DNA from: Scalesia atractyloides
Lineage: Eukaryota; Streptophyta; Magnoliopsida; Asterales; Asteraceae
NCBI GenBank assembly: GCA_947069175.1
Contig: CAMTDV010001633.1
Span: forward strand, 59,998,102-60,062,101
Reading direction: 5' to 3'
Length of the DNA: 64,000 nucleotides
In this document: one piece after another, positions 20,822 through 30,340 of the stretch
Numbering within the stretch: the stretch's first letter is position 1
Layout: every line of letters starts with the position of its first letter
The notes under the pieces: generated by a model
Databases searched by the model: none
What the model was told of the DNA's origin: nothing
Seen by the model: the letters and a program-made list of their open reading frames with translations, nothing else
Position numbers and translations under genes: made by a program

Positions 20822-22377
20822 TAGGAAGTTTCTATGGGTAGGAAGAATAGGAAGTAATCTTGACCATCTATCTACTAATCAAGGACTAAGATTAAATAGG
20901 AGGAATTGAAGGAAGAAAAGGAAGCGCGTGAGTTTGTTGAGAGGCATTGTCGTCAATCCAAGGTAATAGTTTCTCTCTTCTCCAATTCCCCTCATTTTTT
21001 AAACGTCAATAACTCATTCATACGACATTATTTTTTAAAAATTGCACCATAAAAACGAGCGTTTTTTTATCTTTAAAACGAGCACACTATTGCTATACTT
21101 TTAAAAAAAAATCAATAACCCAGATGCGTAAAACGCAAGGAAAAAAACACAATTTTTTTTTCATTTTTATAAAACACAGTGGACTAAAAAACACAAAATA
21201 AAGTGTTTTTTTTCTAAAAGGCAATGGACAAAAAACACAAAAGAAAATGTTTTTTTTATCTAAAAAGCAATTAATTAAAACACAAACAATGTTTATTTCT
21301 AAAACGCAATTGACTAAAAATATAAAAGAAAGTGTACTTTTTAAAACGCAATTGACTAAAATCACAAAAGAAAAGTGTCTTTTGTAAAACGTAATGGACA
21401 AAAAAACTATGTTTTTTCATTATTTTGTAAAACGCAATAGACAAAAAACACACAAAAAATGTGTTTTTCATTCTTTTGTAAAACGCAATGGATAAAAAAC
21501 AGTGTTTTTTCATTTTATTTGTAAAACGCAATTGACAAAAAAACACCCAAAAAGTGTGTTTTTCATTCTTTTGTAAAACGCGATGGATAAAAAACTGTGT
21601 TTTTTCATTATTTTGTAAAACGCAATAGACCCAAAAAACCAAAAACTGTGTTTTTTCATTCTTTTGTAAAACGCAATGGACAAAAAACTGTATTTTTTCA
21701 TTATTTTGTAAAACGCAATTGTAAAACGCAATGGATAAAAAACACAAAAAAATATGTTTTTTCATTATTTTGTAAAACGCAATGGATAAAAAACAGTGTT
21801 TTTTATTATTTTGTAAAACGCAATGGGAAAAAAACACAAAAAAGGTGTGTTTTTTTTTTTTTTTTTTTGTAAAACACAATTTTAAATGAAAGTTTAACCT
21901 GAAAGGTGTTTTGTAATTTTTCTTTGAGTCATTTTGTCAAACGCCTGGTGTGCAACTTTTTATTAATGATTTCTCAATGAAATTGGAACTAATGATGTTG
22001 CCCAAACGTATGAATACATCAAGAGAGAGAGTATCAGAGATATCTTCACTTTCAATACAAAATGTTTGAGAAATTTGAGAAGACGAGTACCTTTTGTTAA
22101 CAGAAATCTCATGTTCCATCGTATCATGTTAAATTTGACAGAGTGGTGAGGTTGGGGAGACGATTCTGGTGGTGGTGGGCGATGGAATGACGACGGTGGT
22201 AGTGGTGGTGGGGTGAGATGTATCGTGAAAGAAAATGACATACTGGGTTTTTGTTATAGAACTGGGTTTTTTATCTTATGGTTATTTGACTAAGATGCTC
22301 TTCCAATATTTTTTTATCTTTGACACGTGTCATTCTATCATTGCTTCCTATCCTTCCTAGCTAAACCAAACTTCCTA
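20822..22377. mobile_element. Non-autonomous element with about 40-bp imperfect inverted ends
   Basis: The left end taggaagttt...taggaagaataggaagtaat matches the reverse complement of the right end taggaagttt...taggaaggataggaagcaat at about three quarters of positions over roughly 40 bp. The enclosed 1.55 kb holds a long AT-rich tandem array and no transposase. Target duplication is not evident. It may be a Mutator-like or other TIR element, and the superfamily is unresolved. Confidence 0.45.
21420..21870. repeat. AT-rich minisatellite with alternating spacing
   Basis: The phrase gtaaaacgcaat recurs at 21426, 21478, 21521, 21573 (cgcgat variant), 21615, 21666, 21708, 21721, 21772 and 21813. 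Intervals alternate about 52 and 42 bp (with one 13-bp step), giving a higher-order unit of about 94 bp. Looser copies extend left to about 21130. The long frames across it, rich in CVLQNNEK-like text, are repeat artefacts. Confidence 0.85.
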
Positions 22378-22749
22378 TTTGATCTTTACCCTAACTAACT
22401 AAAACAACTAAAGTTATATTATAAAAGGATAAAACATGATAAGGTTTCACTGATAAACGATCGTAGCCGCCGGCTAGTCATTGTTGACCACCATATGCAT
22501 TCTAAAATATAAAATTACTAGGTTATATGTAACATTTGTACAAATCGGGTTACGAAAACCCGCCTCTTTATCAATCAAAGAATATTTGTTTACGTATTTA
22601 GTTATTTATTTATAATGATTAAATGAAATATTTAAAAATAAATTTATAAATAAAATTTAAAGACTTAATCCATTAATGAAGAAAAAACAAATAAATAATT
22701 ATTTATAATAATAAAAAACAACTAAGGAAAAGGGGTTTTAAAAATAAAT

Positions 22750-22815
22750 GGGTGAACCGGGAGTCGAACCTGGGTTCCCCCAGATTAACACACACCACAA
22801 CCACCACTGCGATAC
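22750..22815 (-). other. Antisense tRNA-like unit in Gypsy P 5' LTR
   Basis: On the minus strand a perfect B box GGTTCGACTCC (complement 22760-22770) lies about 35 bp after an A-box-like TATCGCAGTGG (complement 22804-22814, 10 of 11 consensus positions). A T run follows (complement of the A run near 22739-22745). Antisense to the element and about 225 bp inside the U3 end. The same unit is at 38175-38229. It is tRNA-like only, because no good acceptor stem was found. Confidence 0.6.
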
Positions 22816-23032
22816 ACACACCAGATGTGATTAAGCTCGATTATAAATACACTTATGGACTGAGAAGAACTTGCAATCCACTGCAAAACCTCTCGCCGGA
22901 GACCACGGAGATACACGCGTGTTTCCTAATGAAATCGACAACTGTTCCGTCTAATTTCGGTAAACACACAGCCGCGAATGAACTGGCAATCAATTCGAAC
23001 CAATTACCAAAACCGAGCTCTCGACTCTCCAC

Positions 23033-23040
23033 TATAAATA
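23033..23040 (+). promoter_or_regulatory. TATA box of Gypsy P LTR
   Basis: tataaata in the context ctccactataaatac, about 505 bp into the LTR, with an exact counterpart at 38448-38455 in the 3' LTR. It is the likely core promoter for element transcription. Confidence 0.75.
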
Positions 23041-23232
23041 CTAGACGAATTCCCCTTCAGAATTCGCTCATACTCTCTATCTTACTCTCTAAAACTCGGT
23101 CGCCTGAAAGAAGCTCTGTCCCACCGGAGAACCACCGGAATCGTGCCGCCATCTCTGTTACGGTTAGTTCCTCTCGTGCTTAAATCCAAATTCGTGCGAG
23201 TTCGTCGTAAATCCAAGGAAAACGCACCCAAG

Positions 23233-23678
23233 GTGAGTGAATCTCTACAAATTCCCCGTTTTAATCACGTTTTGGGGTGTATCATGTGTCGTGCAATTCC
23301 TTTATTTTATATAAACATTTGTGCTTATATCATCTTGTGATCAAATGTGTAATGGTTTGTTGTGTGATTATTATGTGGATTACATTTATCATTTCAGTAC
23401 CTCATTAGGCCCATCAGTTCCTCGTGGGATACGGGTTGAGCATCAGGTGCCTTATTAGATCGGCTCCGTTTGATTGAGCCTTGATCTCAAATACATCATC
23501 ATTCATGTCATATATTCATTCAATGTGGTTTGTGATTGTCATATATATTTGCTCACATGTGATTTATGCACTAATTTTCTTTAATAAACAAAACAAGCAA
23601 TTATTTAAAATGTTTTATCAAGGTTCACTCGCCAACTTTTGTTGACCCAAAATCTCCCCTGTTTTACACATGATAAAG
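23233..23678 (+). other. Putative LTR-leader intron, Gypsy P 5' copy
   Basis: The donor AAG|GTGAGT is a strong consensus 5' splice site. A matching acceptor in the intact LTR reads tgatacag|gtg, here tgataaag|gtg. It lies about 195 bp after the TATA box, so it would fall in the transcribed leader. Gypsy P's 3' LTR (38671-39126) and, on the minus strand, Gypsy M's LTR (about 25073 down to 24399) share both sites. Splicing is inferred from sequence only. Confidence 0.45.
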
Positions 23679-23694
23679 GTGATCCAGCTGAGGA

Positions 23695-24166
23695 AAGAAA
23701 CACTTAGCATGCTTTGCCCTAATAGGTACTTCGTACTCTCATCGTTAGTCCCCAGGTAGGCAAACTGGTCCTTTATTTTGGATTTATACGAATGCCAGCC
23801 TAGACAGGACGTTCCGACTACCGGTACTGGTACCCTTCCAGTTACTACATGCCCGTCATGAGAACTCACTTTGATGAGATTTGAAAACACGAAAATCATT
23901 GTAAAAGCAATCATGATGTGGTGTGTGCTTTCATGGATGTGATATGTTATGAGTATACAATTCATGATAGGCATTATATGATAATACATACTTATGAACA
24001 TGCTTGCAAAATATTAAATGTAACATTTAACATAAAACATATAAACATCATGAAATTTGGCATATAACACACAAAAATCTTATAAGTTTCTAATCGACTA
24101 TAGTATAGGCTCTAAGGGTCTAATAACCTATCCTATATCCCTATAGTCATGGCTCTGATACCAATC
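23695..24166 (-). repeat. Partial second leader of Gypsy M
   Basis: About 470 bp nearly identical to 29879-30340, the leader next to the 5' LTR, including the PBS complement gctctgatacca at 24152-24163. It lies outside the left LTR, which a simple insertion does not explain. Its left end is the deletion junction with Gypsy P. Confidence 0.92.
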
Positions 24167-24640
24167 TGTCACACCCCGACCCGCAGCGGAATAAGAGTCG
24201 GGGCATAATTGGGTTATCACCAAAGCTCATGACATTTACTAATATGTTTCATATTTAATAAAGTCAAAGTTACATTTCCATATATTCAAACATGTTCATA
24301 CATTACAAGGAAAAATAAACCAAACATAACAATCCCAACTCTAAATCATTTTATTCCTCTAGTCCAATCCTATGTGTTCCTAGCTGCTGCTGGTTCACCT
24401 GTATCATGTGTAAAAATGGGGGTTTTTGGGTCAACATAAGTTGGCGAGTGAACCTTATTAGATAAACATTTATTAATGAATTACTTGTTAGGTTATCAAT
24501 GAAAAATTGTGCATAATCATAAATGAGCAAATGTAATTAATCAAGCAGTGGCAATTAGCAAACACAACTATAACATACAACAACATATGATAGCATACAT
24601 TAACATACCAACAACATACGATAAATAACATAAATGAACT

Positions 24641-24805
24641 GTGCGATCAAGGCTCAATCAAACGGAGCCGATCGTATTGCATGCAGTGAAAATGTAAATT
24701 GTCTGTGCGATCAAGGCTCAATCAAACGGAGCCGATCGTATTGCATGTACTGAAAATGTAAAATGTCTGTGCGATCAAGGCTCAATCAAACGGAGCCGAT
24801 CGTAT
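24641..24805. repeat. 64-bp tandem repeats with hairpin motif
   Basis: The phrase gtgcgatcaaggctcaatc starts at 24641, 24705 and 24769, giving exact 64-bp spacing. Each unit contains GATC..GGCTC and GAGCC.GATC half-sites that can form a stem. The other Gypsy M LTR has the same array starting at 30815. Confidence 0.9.
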
Positions 24806-25823
24806 GTGGGCACGCCAGGTTCAACCTCATAATGAAATAGGGAACATGCTCAACGCTTATAATGTAATGGGGAGCGGCGGCCTATGAAATTGCATGTACT
24901 GAAAATAATAAATTGCATCCAACAATAACTACACAGCAGTTGAAACAAACTAAATACACATGTTCATGATATGATGTATGCACAATGGTTTAATTATAAT
25001 ATATATATATAACAAGACACGTGATACACCCCAAAACGTGATTAAAACGGGGAATTTGTAAAGATTCACTCACATTGGGTGCGTTGGATTGGAGATGGTG
25101 AGATGCGCACGAATTAGATGAGCGGAACAACGAGAGATACTAACCGAACAGATCGTCTTCTTCAGAGACTCCGACGAAGCTCGTCGGCTCTGTTTTGGAA
25201 CCTTTGGCGGTAAGAATCAATTAACAGGTTTAAGAGTTTAGATGTGAAATTGAACTAGTAAGTATTGATTATCAGCATATTTGAATGATCATACTGGTAA
25301 TCAGTGAGTTTCCGACAAATCCAGGAGTTTTTCCGGTGAGAACAGAAAGTCCAACAATGTCGTCTGTGGTTGAGTATGAGCGATGGGTTAATGTTAGTAA
25401 AGTTCTAACAATCGATTGAAACAGTAAAGTCGAGGTATTTTACCGGTTTGAGTTTAATACAGTTTTCCGGCGACTTTTGCAGAAAATTCCGGCGAGCTGA
25501 TTTAAGCTTCTCCGGTGGACTGTAAGGTTGCGGAAATGAAATTGAAAGTCTTGCAGAGTGTTTTGAGTCGCAGGAAGGGTCTGAAGTTGAAGAAATCTGG
25601 ACTTGATGATTTTTCGGTTATAAAAACCGAAAATGATGAGGCTTTATGGTTAATCAATTCCGACTTGATTAAAAATCGTCGGTGCATCGGTTATGAACTG
25701 AATGTGCGAATAAACAAACGAATTGACGATTGATTTGCCGATTACCGTTTTTCAGTTGGCGCAACCGGTTTTAACTGAGTTTGTGTATAAATTTCATTTG
25801 TGTTCCTAGAGTTAGCAGAAAAC

Positions 25824-25917
25824 ACAATGTGGCGGAGTGGTCTTGTGAGTGTGTGTTAAGTCGCTGAAGTGTCTTGGCTGACCCGGGTTCGAGTCCCGGC
25901 AGCATCATAATTTTTTT
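25824..25917 (+). other. Antisense tRNA-like unit, Gypsy M 3' LTR
   Basis: A perfect A box TGGCGGAGTGG (25830-25840), a perfect B box GGTTCGAGTCC (25886-25896) and a T7 run at 25911-25917. About 185 bp from the U3 end and opposite to element transcription. The acceptor stem is not conserved. Confidence 0.65.
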
Positions 25918-26099
25918 ATTTATTTTATTTTAACTTTTTATCAAATATAATTTTTATAGTTTAGTTTATTATTATTATGTATCGTTTTTAAATCAAAATA
26001 ATCATAAATATTCGACGTAACTTTTATAACTTGATATTCGGTTACAAAACGGAGCGGGTTTTGGAAACCCGTTTTTGACAAATGTTACAGTATCCCCTA

Positions 26100-27500
26100 C
26101 TTTTAGAAATTTCGTCCCGAAATTTAAGTAATAGTAGTAGGAAAAAGGTGCGGGTATTGTTCGCGCATTGAGTCTTCACGTCCCCAAGTAAACTCAGGTC
26201 TCCGTTTCGACTCCCAGCGTACCCTAACAATTGGAATGCGACTTTATCGCAGACGTTTTTTTTTCCGAATTACATGATTCTCTACAGGTCTTTCAATAAT
26301 ATGCATAGATTCATCAATCTGAATATCTTCCAGAGGGATGTGGAGGTTTTCGTGACACTTCTTCGAGTTTGATACGTGGAATGTGGGATGCATCCTGTTG
26401 AGTTCTTCTGGTAGATCAAGCTTGTAAGCTATAGGTCCTACTCTTTCGAGTATCTTGAAAGGCCCTACGTAGCGTGGTGCTAGCTTGCTCTTTTTGACCA
26501 AAACGAACTACTCCCTTCCTCGGTGATACTTTTAGAAGTACATGATCACCAATGTTAAACTCTTAAAGGCTTCCGTCGTTTGTCTGCATAACTCTTTTGA
26601 CAACTTTAGGTCGCTAAAAGATTGTCTCGGATTTGATGGATCTTGTCTGCGGTTTCTTGGATCAATTCTGGACCAGTGATTTGAGCTTCCTCAATTTCGT
26701 GCCTACATACAGGAGATCGGCACTTACGACCATATAAGGCTTCAAAAGGTGCCATGCCGATGCTTGAACGATAGCTGTTGTTGCACGAAAATTTAACTAA
26801 TGGGAGATGAGCGTCCCAATTTCCCTTGAAATCTATGACACATGCTCGAAGCATATCTTCAAGAGTTTGTATGGTGCGTTCAGATTGACCATCAGTTTGA
26901 GGGTGATAGGCGGTACTGAGATCTAATCGTGTGCCCATGGCGGCTTGTACTGCTTGCCATGTTCGTGAAGTGAAACGACCATCACGATCAGAAATAATGC
27001 TTAATGGTACTCCGTGTCGGCTTACGATTTCGCGGATATAAATACGAGCTAGCTTTTCGTTCTTAAAATCTTCGCGGATAGGAATAGAGTGAGCTGATTT
27101 TGTAAGTCGATCAGTTACTATCCATATAATGTCATACCCACCAGAAATGAGAGGTAACCTGGCAATGAAATCCATGGTTATATTTTCCCACCTCCATATA
27201 AGTATTTCAGGTTGGACCAGAAGTCCCGAGGGTCTTTGGTGTTCAGCTTTTATTTTGGAACATGAAAAACACTTGGAAACAAAATCAGCAATATCCTTTT
27301 TCATTCCAGGCCACCAGTGGGTGTATCAAGGTCCTGATACATCTTGTCGGCTCCTGGGTGTATAGAATATCGTGTTTTGTGCGTCTCATTCATAAGAAAA
27401 ATATCACGAAGATTATTGTGGTCAGGAATCTATATGCGATCTAGACAGTATAGAATACCGTCGGATTTAGTTTAAATTTTAAGTTCAGCTCCACAAGACG
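26100..27500 (-). pseudogene. Gypsy M integrase and chromodomain
   Basis: The frame at 26606-27304 carries the integrase: the CSCSKIKAEHQRPSG part of the zinc-binding region, the first Asp in ITMDFIARLP, the second in IISDRDGRF and the Glu in GQSERTIQTLEDML. All catalytic residues are present. The frame at 26244-26501 holds the GPFKILERVGPIAYKLDLP segment and the start of the chromodomain region. 26100-26230 holds the chromodomain end in another frame. The frame changes near 26510-26600 and 26245 break the protein. In chromoviruses the chromodomain targets insertion to heterochromatin, here inferred by family. Confidence 0.85.
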
Positions 27501-28159
27501 GCTCCTTGCGTACGTCTCCTTTCTATTACTGAAACATGCTGGGCTTCTCGGATGTTGATCTTTGATGTCGCTTACGATTTTATTTATAACAGTTTTGAGG
27601 GAACCGATGCATTTGTAATGATCATAAACAAAAACTTCAACCATGACGGTATTTAAACCTACACGGAACTTTTCATAACCTCCTGATAATGCTTTTGATT
27701 CTTTGCCAAGAATACTTATATATAGGAAGTACCAGCGGCGTATCCACCATATCCTTGTCAAATTTTCATTGGCTTTATCAGTAAATCATGATCAGTTCTA
27801 TGTGACTCTAAAACATAAACAACACAACAAACAAAACTTGAGTCTCAATTCTGAAATGATACATGACTAAATGTTGACAGTACCTCTCTCGTTGGTTTTG
27901 ATGAAGGGGTCAATCTATGTAAAAGTGTGACACAACCCAACTTCTTTAAATGATAAGATTGAGATACGTCGAGATGTACGATGATATAAATGTTAAATCA
28001 ATGAGTATAGAACAAAACTGTAATATCAAATCGTATTAAAATTCTTGGATACATAATTTCCAAATTTTACAACTGGAATACGGAAAGATGGAGATAACAT
28101 AAAGAAAAACATTAAAACTAGACGATTAGAGTTGAGTCTTGATTCTTGGCGAGGAGAAA
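27441..28159 (-). other. Gypsy M region lacking protease, RT and RNase H
   Basis: In Gypsy P about 2 kb of protease, RT and RNase H lie between the zinc knuckle and integrase. Here only about 0.7 kb remains. A short frame at 27441-27761 has IVSDIKDQ, which matches the pre-integrase spacer of Gypsy P (IITDIKDR). The rest, including tgtgacacaaccc at 27928, is unassigned sequence and may come from another element. Confidence 0.65.
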
Positions 28160-28565
28160 TTAGTTGGGTGATTCGTTTGGGCCGTTATTATTTTCAACAG
28201 TATTGGTGTTGATGTTATAAGCTCTTCCTCTTGCAGGTGGTGGAGCTTGGTTAGCTTGATTCACCGGATTTGCTTGAGCTTGGGCATGAATGATGTTCAC
28301 CAAACGTGGACAAGTGTTTCTAAAATGGCTTGGGTCTCCACAATTGTAGCAAGCCCGCATAGGTTGTACCATGGGATAGTTGGGTTGATAGTAGGTTTGG
28401 GCTAAATGTTGGGTAGGTGGTAGTAGTAGGGGTTGTTGGGCTTGACCCATTATTTGTTGGTGGGTTTGGGTTGAAGGTTGGTGACGGTTCGTTCGCTGAG
28501 GTATGCGACAGGTTTGAACAGTATGACCTGCGCGACCACAGCCGGTGCAATATTGGCAGGGATGA
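28160..28565 (-). pseudogene. Gypsy M gag C-terminal zinc knuckles
   Basis: The frame at 28160-28450 includes the intact CCHC knuckle CYNCGDPSHFRNTCP followed by a Pro/Asn/Gln-rich tail that stops without reaching protease. A second knuckle is encoded just upstream in a shifted frame (28500-28565, read as HRLWSRRSYCSN in the wrong frame). A small frameshift separates it from the main gag frame at 28566. Confidence 0.8.
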
Positions 28566-29531
28566 TCAGGAGAATGGTGGTATTGGCAACGGTTTGCATT
28601 TTGGTAATGGGCCAGAGTATGGTCTTTTGTATGGTGCAGGTGAAGGGGCGACTTGGGTAATGGGTACAGTAGGAATAGGGTAATTGGTTTGTGTGACGGC
28701 GAAGTTTCTTGTGCTTCGATTCCTTTTACCAGTAAACTTCAAGGAGGAACCAGAATGGTTTGAAGTTTGAGCCTCAATGGGGGCTTTCTTCTTCTCCTCT
28801 TTGAATTTACCGTTTCGAATGCGATTTTCGGTCAGTTCAGTGGCTAGTTCCATAGCAGCTTCAAGTGTTGCTGGTGAAGTGCTGAGAACTGAATCTTGAA
28901 TTTTCGAGGGAAGACCTCGAATATAATGCTCGACCAAACGATAAGTTGGGGTGAACAGGTTAGGGACCATTTGGTTCAACTCTAAGAACCTCTTGTTGTA
29001 GGAGGTATGATCTCCCTCCTTCTGCTTCCAAGAATGAAATTCGTCCTCCAACTTTTTAATCTCACTCCTAGGACAGAAACGCCTAGTCATGATTTCCCTT
29101 AACTCCTCCCAAGTTAAGGCCATGGCATCGTCAATTCCCCTCTTCCCCTTTTCAGTATTCCACCAAGTGAGAGCTACCCCAAGTAGTCTCCCGGTGGTGT
29201 ATCGAACCTTGCGATCCTCAGGACAATCGCAGTTTAGAAAGGTGTTTTCCATCTCCTCGAACCAATGTAGGAGAGCAGTGACACCCTCGGTCCCTTCAAA
29301 TTTAGGAGGATCACAAGACTTAAAATGTTTGTATGAGCACTTGCTAGTAGGAGGGTTGTCGATGTTCTGGTCATGTTGTTGGGGAGAATTAGTAGGATTT
29401 GTAGCGAGGGCTTGTTGCACTTGGACCACAATGTCAGGCAGTATAGTGGCCATTTGTTTCGCGATTTGGGTGGCCAAGCGTTCCTGAGACTTTCCTGATC
29501 TTTTACCCCTTCGTTGTTGTCTAGACGACAT
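28566..29531 (-). CDS. Gypsy M gag
   Basis: A 321-residue open frame beginning MSSRQQRRGKRSGKSQERLA. The retrotransposon gag domain spans about residues 75-200: HFKSCDPPKFEGTEGV, LHWFEEMENTFLNCDC, VALTWWNTEKGKRG and FCPRSEIKKLEDEF are typical of chromovirus gag. It is longer and cleaner than the Gypsy P gag, consistent with a recent insertion. It ends before the zinc knuckles because of a frame change near 28566. It would form capsids, possibly in trans, but this is inference. Confidence 0.9.
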   Translation of the reverse strand: MSSRQQRRGKRSGKSQERLATQIAKQMATILPDIVVQVQQALATNPTNSPQQHDQNIDNPPTSKCSYKHFKSCDPPKFEGTEGVTALLHWFEEMENTFLNCDCPEDRKVRYTTGRLLGVALTWWNTEKGKRGIDDAMALTWEELREIMTRRFCPRSEIKKLEDEFHSWKQKEGDHTSYNKRFLELNQMVPNLFTPTYRLVEHYIRGLPSKIQDSVLSTSPATLEAAMELATELTENRIRNGKFKEEKKKAPIEAQTSNHSGSSLKFTGKRNRSTRNFAVTQTNYPIPTVPITQVAPSPAPYKRPYSGPLPKCKPLPIPPFS

Positions 29532-30340
29532 CTACAGGAACGTACATAAGAAGACTGTGAGTTTATGGAGTCTTTTTAGGTGTCATGTGTCTTTAAAAAA
29601 ATGAAAATAACATAAATATCAATAATGCAACTACATCCATAGGATGTCTTGGGTTCGCTCATGTTGGGCCTCAAATGTCCCCCATACCTTCACCTACATA
29701 GTCATGTGGGCCCCCATGGCTATTGGCTTGGTAGGATTCACATTAGTATTGGCAATTTAACACTCGCATCACCCGAATGCAAACCACAAAATATGTTCAT
29801 GAGATGTTTGGTCGGAACGTGTCCAGGTGTAGACACAATGACAACTCAAAGTGGGGTTAGCTCACACGACGTTTGGTATAGCATGCTTTGGCCTAATAGG
29901 TACTTCGTACTCTCATCGTTAGTCCCCAGGTAGGCAAACTGGTCCTTTATTTTGGATTTATACGAATGCCAGCCTAGACAGGACGTTCCGGCTACCGGTA
30001 CTGGTACCCTTCCAGTTACTACATGCCCGTCATGAGAACTCACTTTGATGAGATTTGAAAACACGAAAATCATTGTAAAAGCAATCATGATGTGGTGTGT
30101 GCTTTCATGGATGTGATATGTTATGAGTATACAATTCATGATAGGTATTATATGATAATACATACTTATGAACATGCTTGCAAAATATTAAATGTAACAT
30201 TTAACATAAAACATATAAACATCATGAAATTTGGCATATAACACACAAAAATCTTATAAGTTTCTAATCGACTATAGTATAGGCTCTAAGGGTCTAATAA
30301 CCTATCCTATATCCCTATAGTCATGGCTCTGATACCAATC
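29532..30340 (-). other. Gypsy M leader with primer-binding site
   Basis: About 0.8 kb between gag and the 5' LTR. The PBS complement gctctgatacca is at 30326-30337, three bases from the LTR, giving TGGTATCAGAGC on the minus strand (initiator tRNA-Met type). The leader part 29879-30340 is duplicated at 23695-24166. Confidence 0.85.

Larger units (their letters stand above)
22528..23694 (+). repeat. Gypsy P 5' LTR, first part
   Basis: Matches the first 1.19 kb of the 3' LTR, lacking a 22-bp segment present there near 38558-38579. It includes an antisense tRNA-like unit (22760-22814), a TATA box (tataaata, 23033-23040), a consensus splice donor (AAG|GTGAGT at 23233) and an acceptor-like AG at 23677-23678. 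It breaks at gaaacacttag, where Gypsy M leader sequence begins. About 36 bp of LTR sequence are missing at the junction. Confidence 0.9.
24167..26089 (-). repeat. Gypsy M 3' LTR (inner LTR of the tandem)
   Basis: A 1923-bp LTR, tgtcacacc to atgttaca. The adjacent inside sequence, gtatcccctacttttagaaa, gives a purine-rich tract on the minus strand, as expected beside a 3' LTR. It carries three 64-bp repeats at 24641-24805 and an antisense tRNA-like unit at 25830-25896. Confidence 0.92.

Noticed and set aside
21271..21879. A 202-residue minus-strand open frame rich in Cys, Val, Leu and Phe
   Set aside because: It lies wholly in the AT-rich tandem array, and its periodic text mirrors the 42/52-bp repeat.
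22752..23183. A 143-residue plus-strand frame, repeated as 203 residues at 38167
   Set aside because: They start in the antisense tRNA-like unit of the Gypsy P LTR and run across its TATA box and leader. No domain recognised.
24641..24805. CRISPR-like array of regularly spaced repeats
   Set aside because: It has only three contiguous 64-bp units without unique spacers, inside a plant LTR.
25502..25733. Overlapping 61- and 72-residue frames repeated at 31672-31903
   Set aside because: They lie in the Gypsy M LTRs, have no start context or family similarity, and recur only because the LTR is duplicated.
29846..30175. A 109-residue frame repeated at 23618-24001
   Set aside because: It is the Gypsy M leader read through in both copies, with no domain. 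Duplication, not selection, explains its recurrence.
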